From NCBI GenBank assembly GCA_023423975.1, contig JAFAEO010000073.1, positions 248,001 to 312,000 on the forward strand: a stretch of DNA of 64,000 nt, in the 5' to 3' direction. This DNA comes from Pseudomonadota bacterium. GTDB taxonomy: Bacteria > Pseudomonadota > Gammaproteobacteria > Burkholderiales > Burkholderiaceae_B. Positions 1 through 9,274 of this stretch are shown piece after piece; position 1 is the stretch's first letter; every line of letters starts with the position of its first letter. Both the position numbers and the translations under genes were made by a program. The notes under the pieces were generated by a model, which was not told the DNA's origin, searched no databases, and saw only the letters and a list, made by a program, of their open reading frames with translations.

Positions 1-1
1 C

Positions 2-1006
2 TTTGGAAGCAGCGTCATCACGCCAACAAATCGCCTGTTTGTGCGCAACAACGTGGCCCCGCCAACCGACGCCAGCATGATGAAAGAGCCCGACAGCTGG
101 ACGCTTGAAGTTAGCGGCGTTGCCAAGCCTCGCAGCTTCACCGTGGCTGAGCTCAAAAAGCTGGGCCTGGCGGCCGTACCCATGGTCCTGCAGTGTTCAG
201 GCAATGGCCGCGCCTGGTTTCCCCATAAACCCAGCGGTACGCAATGGACGGTAGGCGCCGCCGGCTGCGTCGTTTTTACCGGCGTGCCGGTCAAAGCGCT
301 GCTGGAAGCCGTGGGCGGCATGAGCGAAGGCATGGTTTACATGACCAGCACGGGTGGCGAAGCCATTCCGCAAGGCCTGGACCCCAACACCCTTCGGGTC
401 GAGCGCTCGGTGCCGATTTCAGCCATGGAAGACGCCATCCTGGCGTGGGAGATCAACGGCGAGGCCCTGCCGCTGGCGCACGGCGGCCCCTTGCGCATCA
501 TCGTTCCCGGCTATACCGGCGTGAACTCCATCAAGTACATCAAGCAACTGGCATTTACCAAAGAGCAGTCGCCGGCCAAAATACAGCAAACCAGCTATCG
601 CTGGACGCCTGTAGGCGAAAAACCCAGTCCCAAGGACGAATCCATTTGGGAACTGCCGGTCAAGTCCTGGATCAACTTCCCCTCCGATCCGGAGCAAACC
701 GTTGCCGCCGGGCGTGTGCAGATCAGCGGTATTGCCATGGGCGGAATGACAGCGGCCAAGTCCATCGAAGTCTCCGTCAATGGTGGCAAAGACTGGCAGA
801 AAGCCGAGTTCGTCGGGCCTGACCTGGGCAAGTACGCCTGGCGTGAGTTTGTGTTCAGTGCCGACCTGGCTGCTGGTACGCACGAGCTGGCCTGCCGGGC
901 TACCAACGAGGCGGGCGATACGCAGCCCGAAGCACGTCGCGAAAATAATCGCGGTTATATCAACAACAGCTGGCGCGACCACATGGTCTCGATCAAAGTC
1001 GCCTGA
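2..1006 (+). CDS. sorA: Sulfite dehydrogenase, molybdopterin subunit (SorA-like), 5' partial
   Basis: Oxidises sulfite to sulfate in the periplasm, passing electrons to cytochrome c. The open frame runs in from the left edge, so the signal peptide and N-terminus are outside the window. The oxidoreductase Mo-cofactor domain holds the LQCSGNGR motif, whose Cys is the expected Mo ligand. The C-terminal half is the Mo-co oxidoreductase dimerisation domain (AAGRVQISGIAMGG, VSVNGGKDW), ending in SWRDHMVSIKVA. The c-type cytochrome gene starts 9 bases downstream, the classic sorA-sorB arrangement. The family is clear. Sulfite as the substrate is inferred from the cytochrome partner. Confidence 0.88.
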   Translation, partial: FGSSVITPTNRLFVRNNVAPPTDASMMKEPDSWTLEVSGVAKPRSFTVAELKKLGLAAVPMVLQCSGNGRAWFPHKPSGTQWTVGAAGCVVFTGVPVKALLEAVGGMSEGMVYMTSTGGEAIPQGLDPNTLRVERSVPISAMEDAILAWEINGEALPLAHGGPLRIIVPGYTGVNSIKYIKQLAFTKEQSPAKIQQTSYRWTPVGEKPSPKDESIWELPVKSWINFPSDPEQTVAAGRVQISGIAMGGMTAAKSIEVSVNGGKDWQKAEFVGPDLGKYAWREFVFSADLAAGTHELACRATNEAGDTQPEARRENNRGYINNSWRDHMVSIKVA

Positions 1007-1014
1007 GGAAAAAA

Positions 1015-1347
1015 ATGAAGCATGTTGTATTGTCGGCCGCGGCGGCCGTTTTATGGATGGGCGTTGCAGGCACCAGTTTTGCCGCTGACGCTGATCTGGA
1101 GAAGGGCAAAGCCCTGTTCTTAACGAATGCAGCGCCTGCCTGTGCCGTGTGCCATACCCTGAAAGACGCGGGCTCAGCCGGCACCATCGGCCCCGATCTT
1201 GATGAGCTGAAACCCGATGCGGAACGCATTAAGAAGGTCTTGCAGGAAGGCATGGGCGTGATGCCGTCCTATGCCGACTCTCTGGACGACGCATCCAGAG
1301 ACGCCATCGCCGCCTATGTCGTTCATGCGACAGGTGGCGGGAAATAG
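1015..1347 (+). CDS. sorB: Sulfite dehydrogenase cytochrome c subunit (SorB-like)
   Basis: Small periplasmic monoheme cytochrome c of 110 residues that should take electrons from SorA. It has a signal peptide ending near TSFA/AD (about residues 1-23), one CAVCH heme-binding motif (about residue 43), and a C-terminal MPSYA segment that supplies the likely axial methionine. AGGAAAAAA precedes the ATG. It sits directly behind sorA and ahead of a strong hairpin, so it is probably the last gene of the operon. Sulfite could come from organosulfonate breakdown, which is of interest because a TauA-like gene lies 10 kb away. Confidence 0.85.
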   Translation: MKHVVLSAAAAVLWMGVAGTSFAADADLEKGKALFLTNAAPACAVCHTLKDAGSAGTIGPDLDELKPDAERIKKVLQEGMGVMPSYADSLDDASRDAIAAYVVHATGGGK

Positions 1348-1431
1348 ATAAATCACGACTTGCTCAATGGAGCATTGATGTAAGTGAGCTATTTGCTAGT
1401 ATGCCTGTAGTCCAGAAACGATTAAGCAGAC

Positions 1432-1469
1432 AAAAAACCCCGTAATTCTTTGAATTTATGGGGTTTTTT
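1432..1469 (+). terminator. Rho-independent terminator after sorB
   Basis: Hairpin with CCCCGTAA and TTATGGGG arms, an A run before it and a TTTTTT run after it, so it could work on both strands. It closely resembles hairpins at 9205-9242 and 31631-31664. The one near 31.6 kb lies just downstream of tRNA-Ser. Confidence 0.75.
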
Positions 1470-1668
1470 CATTCACACCGCAATATCGCTACTACACTCC
1501 ATTTTTCTGTGTGATCGCTACAACTCTGATGATTTAGCCATACCGCTCGGTTCTTCATATAACCCTGGTATTTTCTCTCTCCCGCAATCGTCATAGATAA
1601 CAAGACGCATATCGGCTAACAATTATCGTTTTATCAAAGCCAATGCCTTTAAGTTCGTTAGGGTTAAC

Positions 1669-1705
1669 ATGCATTTGAAATTTTTATATTAAATATAAAA
1701 TGCAT
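1669..1705. promoter_or_regulatory. Palindromic AT-rich operator/promoter upstream of the RpiR-type regulator
   Basis: The 389 bases between sorB and the regulator gene hold the terminator and this element. Arms ATGCATTT (1669-1676) and AAATGCAT (1698-1705) enclose a perfect AT palindrome, TTTATATT-A-AATATAAA (1683-1699). It ends 31 bases before the regulator start, where a repressor could control both the regulator and the downstream operon. The symmetry is seen directly; its role as an operator is inferred. Confidence 0.5.
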
Positions 1706-1736
1706 TCAATATTTGCAAAATTGAAGGGATTTCTAA

Positions 1737-2624
1737 ATGCAAATTCACTCCGTCGAAGATTTACGCCGCCTTCTTGAAACCGAACGCAATAGTTCAGGAC
1801 GTGGCCGTGTGGGTAATAAAGCTTTGGCTGTCTTGGCCGATATGCTCAATCGGCCTGGTGCAACCGCCGTGGGAAGCATTTCCGAAATCGCAGCTAACAG
1901 TGGAGTGGACCCGTCCACGCTGACTCGACTGGGTAAGCGGTTAGGCTATTCAGGCTTTACCGAATTACAAGATATTTTTCGCCGCCACGTAACTCAGACG
2001 CAGCCATTTTATAGCGCACGTGTACATGAACGCGTACTCGAAGCACACGGCAATACACAGCCGGAATTATTGCGACATCATGCCGAAACGGAATGCCAGA
2101 AGTTGCTAGCTACCGTTAACCAGATCGATCCAAAAAGGATTGAACAAGCAGCCAAACTGCTGGCAGAGGCCAAGAACGTATTTGTATTGGGGCTGCGCGC
2201 CACCTATGGATTGAGCTTCTTCTTGGGCAGCTATCTGGCCACCATTCGTGAAAATGTACGCATTCTTGGCGGTCCAGGTCAGACGCTAACGTCGGACTTG
2301 GTGGCTATCCGCGAAGGTGATGTCCTAGTGGCCTTGTCTTTCAGCCCGTACACCCGCAGCGTGGCCACAGCAACTGAACTGGTTAAAGATATCGGCGCAA
2401 AAGTATTGTCCATCACCGACCTAGGTTCCCCTCTGGAAGTCACTGGCAAAAATGGTGTGACCATCGCCGTGGATCAACCCTTCTATTTTGATTCCTCGAC
2501 CGCTCATTTCTTCGTTATCCAAACCATTTTGCTGGCCACCGCCAGATGTATTGGTCCAGCAGCTGTCGAAGTCGCAAAAGCACGAGAACGCATTGACAAC
2601 GCGTTGAATATCGAAATCCGCTAG
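1737..2624 (+). CDS. MurR/RpiR-family transcriptional regulator
   Basis: A 295-residue regulator with the two-part RpiR layout. The N-terminal helix-turn-helix is about residues 40-80 (SISEIAANSGVDPSTLTRLG). A SIS (sugar isomerase) domain covers about residues 135-260 (KNVFVLGLRATYGL, DVLVALSFSPYTRS, AKVLSITD). SIS domains usually bind a phosphosugar, but RpiR proteins also control amino-acid and polyamine catabolism, which fits the neighbours better. It is the first gene of a co-directional cluster with two aminotransferases and an ABC transporter, and is probably their regulator. The effector cannot be read from the sequence. Confidence 0.85.
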   Translation: MQIHSVEDLRRLLETERNSSGRGRVGNKALAVLADMLNRPGATAVGSISEIAANSGVDPSTLTRLGKRLGYSGFTELQDIFRRHVTQTQPFYSARVHERVLEAHGNTQPELLRHHAETECQKLLATVNQIDPKRIEQAAKLLAEAKNVFVLGLRATYGLSFFLGSYLATIRENVRILGGPGQTLTSDLVAIREGDVLVALSFSPYTRSVATATELVKDIGAKVLSITDLGSPLEVTGKNGVTIAVDQPFYFDSSTAHFFVIQTILLATARCIGPAAVEVAKARERIDNALNIEIR

Positions 2625-2656
2625 ATCAATGCTAGCAACTACTTTGAGACTCCCTA

Positions 2657-3961
2657 ATGCCCAAGCAAAGCCAATCCGTTCAAGAAGCCCTGCAAGCTGC
2701 TCATTCCCGCTATGCTGCAGCCAATCCAAAGAGTCATGCACAGCATATATCGGCAACGGCGTTCATGCCGGGGGGTAATACCCGTACCGTGCTGTTCAGT
2801 GACCCATTTCCTATCACGCTTGCATCAGCTGAAGGGTGCCATGTTCAATCGGCGGATGGCGCTCGTTATGTCGACTATTTAGGTGAATTTACTGCCGGAT
2901 TATTTGGACACTCCCATCCGCACATCAAGCAGGCAGTGCTAACGGCGCTTGACACAGGCTGGGTACGGGGTGGCCATATCCCCCAGGAGACAGAACTGGC
3001 CTCAGCCATCTGTCAGCGCTTTCCTTCAATCGAACGCGTCCGTTTCGCGAACTCCGGCACTGAAGCCAATCTCTATGCGATCCAGACAGCCCGAGCGGTC
3101 ACAGGAAAAAGCAAAGTCGTGGTTTTCGAGGGTGGCTACCATGGAGGTGTATTCGTCTTTAGTGGGGCACGCAGTCCCCTCACGGCGCCCTTTGATTTTA
3201 TCGTAGCGCCATACAACGACTGGGATGGAACATTGGCTCTTCTTGACGCCGAGAAAACCGACATCGCTTGCGTGCTCATAGAAGCCCACCAAGGATCGGG
3301 AGGGTGTATCCCGGCCAAGCCTGATTTTCTCAAACATCTTGAAGCCTGGGCACATGAGCACGATTGCATTTTCATTCTGGATGAAGTGATGACCTCGCGC
3401 CTGGCTGGCGGTGGTTTACAGGGAATTCATGGCTTAAAACCGGACATGACCACGCTGGGTAAGTACATCGGCGGCGGCTTTAGCTTCGGTGCCTTCGGGG
3501 GACGTGCCGACATTATGGAAAAATACAATCCACTGCGTCCGGGCTATCTTGGCCATGCCGGCACCTTCAACAATAATGTGTTCACAATGTGCGCCGGCGC
3601 AACGGCCTACGGCAAGGTTTTCACGCCAGAAGTAGCGACAGAATTAAGCGCCAACGGCAATCGCCTGCGCGGGCGGCTAAACGTGATCGCAACCAAGGCA
3701 TCTTTCCCAATGCAGTTTACCGGATTAGGATCGATGATGAATGTGCATATGTGCTCTGGGGAAATTAATAGCATACGCGATCTCAAACATGCCAATTCGG
3801 CATTGCGCGATCTGTTCTATTTTGATTTATTGGAACAAGGTATCTGGCCGGCTCGACGCGGCATGCTAAATCTATCGCTGCCTATGGGCGAGAAAGAATT
3901 TGACCAACTGGCCGACGCGGTTGCTCATTTTGTAGAGAAACGAAAGAGTCTGCAAACATGA
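2657..3961 (+). CDS. Class III aminotransferase (GSA-aminotransferase-like)
   Basis: PLP-dependent enzyme of 434 residues. It shows the fold-type I signature ILDEVMTSR (Asp that contacts the PLP nitrogen, about residue 240) and the Schiff-base lysine in TLGKYIGGG (about residue 270). The sequence EFTAGLFGHSHPHI and the general layout place it nearer the glutamate-1-semialdehyde aminomutase branch than the omega-amino acid transaminases. A true HemL role is unlikely because it sits in a transport/catabolic operon and its 3' end overlaps the ATPase gene by 4 bases. The amine substrate is unknown; a primary amine delivered by the adjacent transporter is the natural guess. Confidence 0.8.
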   Translation: MPKQSQSVQEALQAAHSRYAAANPKSHAQHISATAFMPGGNTRTVLFSDPFPITLASAEGCHVQSADGARYVDYLGEFTAGLFGHSHPHIKQAVLTALDTGWVRGGHIPQETELASAICQRFPSIERVRFANSGTEANLYAIQTARAVTGKSKVVVFEGGYHGGVFVFSGARSPLTAPFDFIVAPYNDWDGTLALLDAEKTDIACVLIEAHQGSGGCIPAKPDFLKHLEAWAHEHDCIFILDEVMTSRLAGGGLQGIHGLKPDMTTLGKYIGGGFSFGAFGGRADIMEKYNPLRPGYLGHAGTFNNNVFTMCAGATAYGKVFTPEVATELSANGNRLRGRLNVIATKASFPMQFTGLGSMMNVHMCSGEINSIRDLKHANSALRDLFYFDLLEQGIWPARRGMLNLSLPMGEKEFDQLADAVAHFVEKRKSLQT

Positions 3962-5007
3962 GTACGATCGAACTACGCGGCATCAGCAAGTATTTCGGCG
4001 AGACCCAAGTAGTATTCCCTACCGATCTGCGCGTAGAACAGGGAGAACTAGTCACACTGCTGGGCCCCAGCGGATCTGGAAAAAGTACAGTTCTTTCGAT
4101 GATCGCTGGCCTGCTCACTCCATCCAGTGGCGAGATTTTCATTGGCGGACGTAGTGTGACCCAAGTGCCGCCCGCCAGACGCAACGTGGGTATGGTATTT
4201 CAAAGTTATGCATTATTTCCGCACATGACGGTTTTTGACAATGTCGCGTTCCCTCTCAAGATTCGCAAACAGCCCAAGCCGGAAATCGACAAGAAGGTTA
4301 AACATGCCCTGGAGATGGTGCGCCTGCAAGCCTTTGGCAGCCGCAAGCAAACCGAACTCTCGGGAGGGCAACAACAACGAGTGGCTCTCGCGCGAGCCCT
4401 TGTATTCGAGCCTGATATTTTGCTGCTGGATGAACCACTGGGCGCCCTTGACAAGAAATTACGCGAAGAAGTCCAACTGGAATTGCGGCAATTACAGCGC
4501 AATCTCGGTGTAACAACCATCATGGTCACCCATGATCAGGAAGAAGCGCTATCGCTGTCTACTCGACTGGTCCTACTGGACAGCGGACGCATCCAGCAGG
4601 TCGCCACCCCCGAACAAGCCTATAGGAGGCCAGTCAATAAATTCGTAGCTGAATTTATCGGAACAGCAAACCTTTGGCAAGGCGAGGCCGAGATTCGCGG
4701 TGGCACGACATACATAACTTTACCATCCGGCGAACAGCTGCCATGCCCGCCAGACTGCACCCATCAAGGTACAGCCCATCTCTTGGTAAGGCCTGAGCAC
4801 CTTCGCGTCACGGATGTCGACGAAACACAAGGAATACCAGCCACGGTTACTGAGGCGGTCTACCTAGGCCAACACACACGTATACATGTAAAAACCAAGA
4901 ACGGCCTGAATGCAGTCGCTGTAGTCCATGGAATACAGTCTTTCTCGACCGGTCAACCGGTCAACATAACCTGGGCAACGGAGGACGCCTGGGTTATTGC
5001 CGCTTAG
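3958..5007 (+). CDS. ABC transporter ATP-binding protein, PotA/spermidine-putrescine type
   Basis: ATPase of 349 residues that energises import through the two permeases encoded downstream. It has Walker A GPSGSGKST (about residue 36), signature LSGGQQQRVALARAL (about 136), Walker B ILLLDEPLGALD (about 156), the switch His in TIMVTHDQEEA, and a C-terminal TOBE domain (about 280-345) as in PotA and FbpC. The start ATGA overlaps the aminotransferase stop, implying translational coupling. The binding-protein gene follows after 39 bases. Confidence 0.9.
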   Translation: MSTIELRGISKYFGETQVVFPTDLRVEQGELVTLLGPSGSGKSTVLSMIAGLLTPSSGEIFIGGRSVTQVPPARRNVGMVFQSYALFPHMTVFDNVAFPLKIRKQPKPEIDKKVKHALEMVRLQAFGSRKQTELSGGQQQRVALARALVFEPDILLLDEPLGALDKKLREEVQLELRQLQRNLGVTTIMVTHDQEEALSLSTRLVLLDSGRIQQVATPEQAYRRPVNKFVAEFIGTANLWQGEAEIRGGTTYITLPSGEQLPCPPDCTHQGTAHLLVRPEHLRVTDVDETQGIPATVTEAVYLGQHTRIHVKTKNGLNAVAVVHGIQSFSTGQPVNITWATEDAWVIAA

Positions 5008-5046
5008 TTCGCTATAACAAGCTAACCAACCATCAAGGAGAGCAAC

Positions 5047-6072
5047 ATGAAAGCTACAAACCAGGCCCTCATTAGTATGATTACAACTGCCATGCTTTCG
5101 TGCTTGGGCGGGTTAACCCAGGCCCAAGTTAAGGAGTTCCGAATTCTTGAATCAGGCGGCCCCAGCGGGGAATCGATCGAGTCTGCCTACATCAAGCCTT
5201 TTACTGCTCGCACCGGGATCAAGGTAACGCGAGAAAGCCCTACCAGCTTGGGCAAGTTACAAGCCATGGTCGCCTCCAAAAACATCACCAGCATCCTGGT
5301 TGAGTTGGGTGGAACCAATCTGATTCAAGCGCGAGCTATGGATCTGATCGAACCATTGGATTGGAAAAAAATCAACCCGAACCCCATGTTTCCTGAGGCC
5401 AAGCTGCCTGACGGTTTCGGCTATCAATACTTCTCCACTATCATGGCATGGCCCAAAGGTGCCAAACCGATGACAAGTTGGGCGGATTTCTGGAATGTAA
5501 AGGACTTTCCAGGTAAACGAGCCTTGCCAGATTACCCTGGCTATACTTTGCCGCTGGCTTTATTGGCTGACGGTGTCAAGCCCGAAAACCTCTATCCCCT
5601 GGATATCGAACGCGCCTTTAAGAGCCTCAACAAGATAAAAAACGATGTCGCCGTTTGGTGGAAAGCCGGTGCCCAATCGCCGCAATTGCTCGAAGACAAG
5701 GAAGTGCAATACGCGGCATCTTGGTCTGGTCGTATTGTTGGCAATCCTAATCTGGAATACACCTACAAGCAAGGTTTTCTGCAAGTCTCTTACTTCGCCG
5801 TACCCAAAGGCGCTCCGCCCGATGTCAAGGAAGCAGCCATGGGGCTGCTGACCGAAATGTCCAAGGCCGAGAACCAGGCCAGGGCTGCCGAGGATGTACC
5901 CTATACCGGCGCCAGCCCAGAGATCCAAGGCAAGTTGCCTGCCGCGAGACTCGAAGACTATCCGACCTCTCCCAATAACAGGGCAGTTCAGGCTCTGGGA
6001 GATCCTGCCTGGACGGCTGAAAATGCCAAACAAATTGAACGCCGCTGGCAAGAGTTCAAATTGGGAATGTAA
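5047..6072 (+). CDS. Periplasmic binding protein of a polyamine/GABA-type ABC transporter
   Basis: Extracellular solute-binding protein of 341 residues with a signal peptide of about 26 residues ending TQAQ/VK. It resembles the PotD/spermidine-putrescine group of periplasmic binding proteins (ESGGPSGESIESAYIKPF near the N-terminus). AAGGAGAGCAAC precedes the ATG. It sits between the ATPase and the permease pair of one complete importer. The ligand cannot be read reliably; a polyamine, 4-aminobutyrate or related omega-amino compound fits the flanking transaminases. Confidence 0.85.
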   Translation: MKATNQALISMITTAMLSCLGGLTQAQVKEFRILESGGPSGESIESAYIKPFTARTGIKVTRESPTSLGKLQAMVASKNITSILVELGGTNLIQARAMDLIEPLDWKKINPNPMFPEAKLPDGFGYQYFSTIMAWPKGAKPMTSWADFWNVKDFPGKRALPDYPGYTLPLALLADGVKPENLYPLDIERAFKSLNKIKNDVAVWWKAGAQSPQLLEDKEVQYAASWSGRIVGNPNLEYTYKQGFLQVSYFAVPKGAPPDVKEAAMGLLTEMSKAENQARAAEDVPYTGASPEIQGKLPAARLEDYPTSPNNRAVQALGDPAWTAENAKQIERRWQEFKLGM

Positions 6073-6083
6073 AGGGTTAGCCA

Positions 6084-6923
6084 ATGAGTGCTATGCAAAA
6101 CAGGCGATTTTCACCTAGCTTTTGGTTGGTTTTTCCTCTACTGCTGGTGATGGCGGTGGGTTTCAACTTGCCTCTGGTCCTCATGCTGGGAAAAAGTGTC
6201 TTCGGCAACGAGGGGCTTACCCTGGCAAGCTACGCTTCGCTCATTGAAACTTCGGTTTACATGAAGGTACTCGGCAATACACTCAAGATCGCTGTCTTGA
6301 CTACATTTTTTTGCGTATTGCTGGGCTATCCACTCGCTTATTGGCTACGCAGACTTAGTCCTAGATGGCAGCTTATCGCCCTGGCAGCCATCGTCATACC
6401 ATTCTGGATCAGCATTCTGGTGCGTACCTATGCCTGGATCGTCATTCTAGGTAACGCGGGAATCCTGAATCGGGCATTGATAGGATTGGGCTGGATCGAC
6501 ACATCGTTCTCTTTTCTCTATAACGAACTCGGGGTGGTCATTGGAACAATCAATGTACTACTCCCTTTTTTGGTTCTGCCATTGTTCGCATCCATGACCA
6601 AAATCGATAATCGACTGCTCAGTGCAGCTGAAACGCTGGGAGCGAGCGCGAACGCCGTCTTCTGGCGCATTTTCTTTCCTCTGAGCATACCTGCCCTCGC
6701 AGCGGGCTCCATACTGGTATTTATCCTCTCACTGGGATTTTATATCACGCCTGCTATCCTGGGCGGTGGTCGCGTACCGATGATCGCCAATATGCTGGAC
6801 CTACTAATCAACCAAATGCCGGATTGGGAACTCGCGTCTTCCATTTCCTTCGTTCTCTTGGTGCTCACCTTGATCCTGTTCGCTTTCTATTTGAAATTCA
6901 CTAAGGAAGAACGGTGTCCATGA
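6084..6923 (+). CDS. ABC transporter permease, PotB type
   Basis: Inner-membrane permease of 279 residues with about six hydrophobic segments. The cytoplasmic EAA loop is AETLGASANAVFWRIFFPLS (about residues 178-197), which docks on the ATPase. The segment AIVIPFWISILVRTYAWIV is typical of PotB/PotH proteins. It starts 11 bases after the binding-protein gene and overlaps the next permease gene by 10 bases, so all transporter parts are probably made from one mRNA. Confidence 0.9.
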   Translation: MSAMQNRRFSPSFWLVFPLLLVMAVGFNLPLVLMLGKSVFGNEGLTLASYASLIETSVYMKVLGNTLKIAVLTTFFCVLLGYPLAYWLRRLSPRWQLIALAAIVIPFWISILVRTYAWIVILGNAGILNRALIGLGWIDTSFSFLYNELGVVIGTINVLLPFLVLPLFASMTKIDNRLLSAAETLGASANAVFWRIFFPLSIPALAAGSILVFILSLGFYITPAILGGGRVPMIANMLDLLINQMPDWELASSISFVLLVLTLILFAFYLKFTKEERCP

Positions 6924-7771
6924 CAACCAGACAGCAATCATTGCCGCCAATCGGCCACCCCAGTCGCGGAGACGTTTACATCATTAACCTAAATCGCATG
7001 TTACTTGCTGGCACGGCCATTGGCGTCCTGTTTTTTTTGCTACTGCCTGTCGTTATCGTCATACCGATGTCCTTCAGCGAATCCAGCTCCTTGCAGTTTC
7101 CCCCACAAGGCTTTTCGCTGCGCTGGTATGCACAAGTTTTCTCTGATGCCGGCTGGTTAGCCGCCATAAAAACCTCGTCTATATTGGCCATTCTATCAAG
7201 CACACTGGCGCTGGTGCTCGGCAGCCTTGGGGCTTACGGCCTGACGCGCGGCACATCCAAAGGCCGCGATTTGCTGCAAAGCAACTTCATCGCCCCGCTC
7301 ATTATCCCTTCTGTCATTCTGGCCGTGGCACTTTATATGGCGTTGTCCGCAGCAGGGCTGCTCGGAAGCTTCTTTGGTTTACTACTCGCCCATACTCTGC
7401 TAGGTGTTCCCTATGTAGTGCTCATCATGTCGGTTGCCATCCGCTCTTTTGATGAACGCATTGAACAGGTAGCCTTTACCCTGGGAGCATCCTGGACTGC
7501 CATGTTCACGCACGTCCTGTTGCCTAATCTATTGCCTAGCGCGGCAGCTGCCTGGATTTTCGCGTTCGTCACCAGTTTTGACGAAGTAGTGATCACCAAC
7601 TTCGTCGCCGGTACACATGAAACCCTTCCAAAACGCATGTTCAACGAGCTGATCCTGCAAGTGAATCCGGGTATCACCGCAATCGCGACAGTGTTGATTT
7701 GCGTAAGCTTAGTTTTAATGACTGTTGCTGCTAGACTCAATCATCATCCACGAATCGACAGCAACCATTGA
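6914..7771 (+). CDS. ABC transporter permease, PotC type
   Basis: Second inner-membrane permease of 285 residues, partner of the PotB-like protein. It has about six transmembrane segments and an EAA loop, AFTLGASWTAMFTHVLLPNL. The N-terminal 20-30 residues are polar and cytoplasmic. The FPPQGFSLRWYAQVF segment after the first helix is characteristic of PotC/PotI. It overlaps the preceding gene and ends 36 bases before the second aminotransferase. Confidence 0.9.
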   Translation: MSMTTRQQSLPPIGHPSRGDVYIINLNRMLLAGTAIGVLFFLLLPVVIVIPMSFSESSSLQFPPQGFSLRWYAQVFSDAGWLAAIKTSSILAILSSTLALVLGSLGAYGLTRGTSKGRDLLQSNFIAPLIIPSVILAVALYMALSAAGLLGSFFGLLLAHTLLGVPYVVLIMSVAIRSFDERIEQVAFTLGASWTAMFTHVLLPNLLPSAAAAWIFAFVTSFDEVVITNFVAGTHETLPKRMFNELILQVNPGITAIATVLICVSLVLMTVAARLNHHPRIDSNH

Positions 7772-7807
7772 TCTTATCCATTAACGTCATATGTCGAGTG
7801 CATTCAA

Positions 7808-9184
7808 ATGAACGTACCTATTATGCTGCAACCTGAACCCTCGCAAGGCGGTCCAGTCCAAGTGTTCTACCAGAAGCCAGGTGCTCCGCGACGTCCGATC
7901 GTTGCGCGCGGAGAAGGTATCTATTTATGGGATACCACGGGCAAGCGCTATATCGACGGCTCATCTGGTCCAATCGCTGTCAATCTGGGCCATGGCAACG
8001 TTCGGATTGCACAAGCAGCCCAGCAACAAATGCAGCGTGTCTCCTACGCCAGTCGATTTTTCTTCGAAAATGAGTCCAATAGGCAATTGGCTGACTTGGT
8101 AACCATGCATGCGGGGCCTGGCCTGGAACGTGCCTTCTTTGTATCTGGCGGCTCAGAAGCCACGGAAACAGCAATCAAGCTGGCGCGTCAGTATGCGGTA
8201 CTCAGTGGCCAAACCAGCCGTTGGAAAGTTATCTCGCGCAACCCCAGCTATCATGGAGCAACATTAGGCGCCGTGGCAATTAGCGGAGATTTTGTATCCG
8301 AGCGCTTGTACGGGCCCATGACACGACCGATGCCTAAAATCGCTGCGCCTTTTACCTACCGCATTCCCCAAGAACATACAATAGAAAGTTACGCCTTAAC
8401 CTGTGCCGAGGAGTTGGAACATGCCATCCTGCAGGAAGGTGAAACGACAGTGCTCGCCTTCATTCTTGAGCCTGTCGGCGGCTTGGCTACCGGGGCGCTC
8501 GTTGCTCATGATATCTATTATCGGCACGTGCGAGAAATTTGCTCTCTATATGGCGTACTACTCATCCACGATGAGGTCATGTGTGGGGTAGGACGCGCCG
8601 GAAAGTTTCTCGCCTCACACTACTGGCCTGACGCGCCTCCCGACATTGTCACGCTGGCCAAAGGATTGGCCTCCGGTTACACACCGCTTGGCGCCGTGCT
8701 CACTTCCGCTCGTATGGTCGACGTTATCGCTGAATCGGGCGGCTTTATGCATGGATACACCTATTCATCCAACCCACTGTCATGCGCCATCGGTTTGGCT
8801 GCTGTATCCGAAACATTGGAGCAGGGCCTAGCAGAAAACGCGGCAAAGATGGGGAAAAGGCTAACGAGCCGCCTGCGTGAAATCCAACGGCACCGCCGCG
8901 TACTTGGCGACGTGCGCGGCCGCGGACTATTGATGGCCATTGAGATAGTCAAGGATCAAGAAACGCGCGAAACCTTTCCTGCAAGCGATCAAGCTATTGC
9001 ACGAATTGTTGCGCTCGCCATGGATCGAGGTCTACTACTCTACTCGCGTCGCACGGCAGAAGGAAAATTCGGCGAGTGGCTGATGGTGGCACCACCCCTC
9101 ACAGTAACGAGCAACGAAATCGACGTTATCGCCCAAATTATCGACGACTCGCTAAAAGCATTCGAATCCGAGGAAAATCGCTAG
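7808..9184 (+). CDS. Class III aminotransferase (omega-amino acid type)
   Basis: PLP enzyme of 458 residues, last gene of the operon. It has LLIHDEVMCGVGRAG (PLP-contacting Asp, about residue 256) and the PLP lysine in VTLAKGLASGY (about residue 285), closer to the putrescine/GABA/beta-alanine transaminases than its paralogue at 2.7 kb. The C-terminal FGEWLMVAPPLTVT is typical of this branch. Two class III transaminases around one importer suggest a diamine or omega-amino acid route with two transamination steps, or two substrates of one transporter. A hairpin terminator follows the stop within 25 bases. Confidence 0.85.
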   Translation: MNVPIMLQPEPSQGGPVQVFYQKPGAPRRPIVARGEGIYLWDTTGKRYIDGSSGPIAVNLGHGNVRIAQAAQQQMQRVSYASRFFFENESNRQLADLVTMHAGPGLERAFFVSGGSEATETAIKLARQYAVLSGQTSRWKVISRNPSYHGATLGAVAISGDFVSERLYGPMTRPMPKIAAPFTYRIPQEHTIESYALTCAEELEHAILQEGETTVLAFILEPVGGLATGALVAHDIYYRHVREICSLYGVLLIHDEVMCGVGRAGKFLASHYWPDAPPDIVTLAKGLASGYTPLGAVLTSARMVDVIAESGGFMHGYTYSSNPLSCAIGLAAVSETLEQGLAENAAKMGKRLTSRLREIQRHRRVLGDVRGRGLLMAIEIVKDQETRETFPASDQAIARIVALAMDRGLLLYSRRTAEGKFGEWLMVAPPLTVTSNEIDVIAQIIDDSLKAFESEENR

Positions 9185-9204
9185 GCCATCTTGAAACAGA
9201 TAAT

Positions 9205-9242
9205 AAAAGCCCCGTAATTCATTGAATTTACGGGGTTGTTCT
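9205..9242 (+). terminator. Terminator hairpin after the aminotransferase operon
   Basis: Arms CCCCGTAA and TTACGGGG with a loop that is nearly the same as in the hairpins at 1432 and 31631; followed by TTGTT. The likeness to the 31.6 kb copy extends both sides of the hairpin (AATAAAA before, and a TGGCG-TTGGGG word at matching distance after), so the whole segment may be a duplicated attachment region. Confidence 0.65.
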
Positions 9243-9274
9243 ATCATCTGTAAGATACTTTTCGCATATAAATC

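Noticed and set aside
244..822. 192-codon frame inside sorA
   Set aside because: Arg/His-rich shadow in another frame of a clearly conserved enzyme.
1432..1469. Attachment site at the first hairpin
   Set aside because: No TGGCG-TTGGGG word follows at the expected distance, unlike at 9.2 and 31.6 kb, so it is kept as a terminator only.
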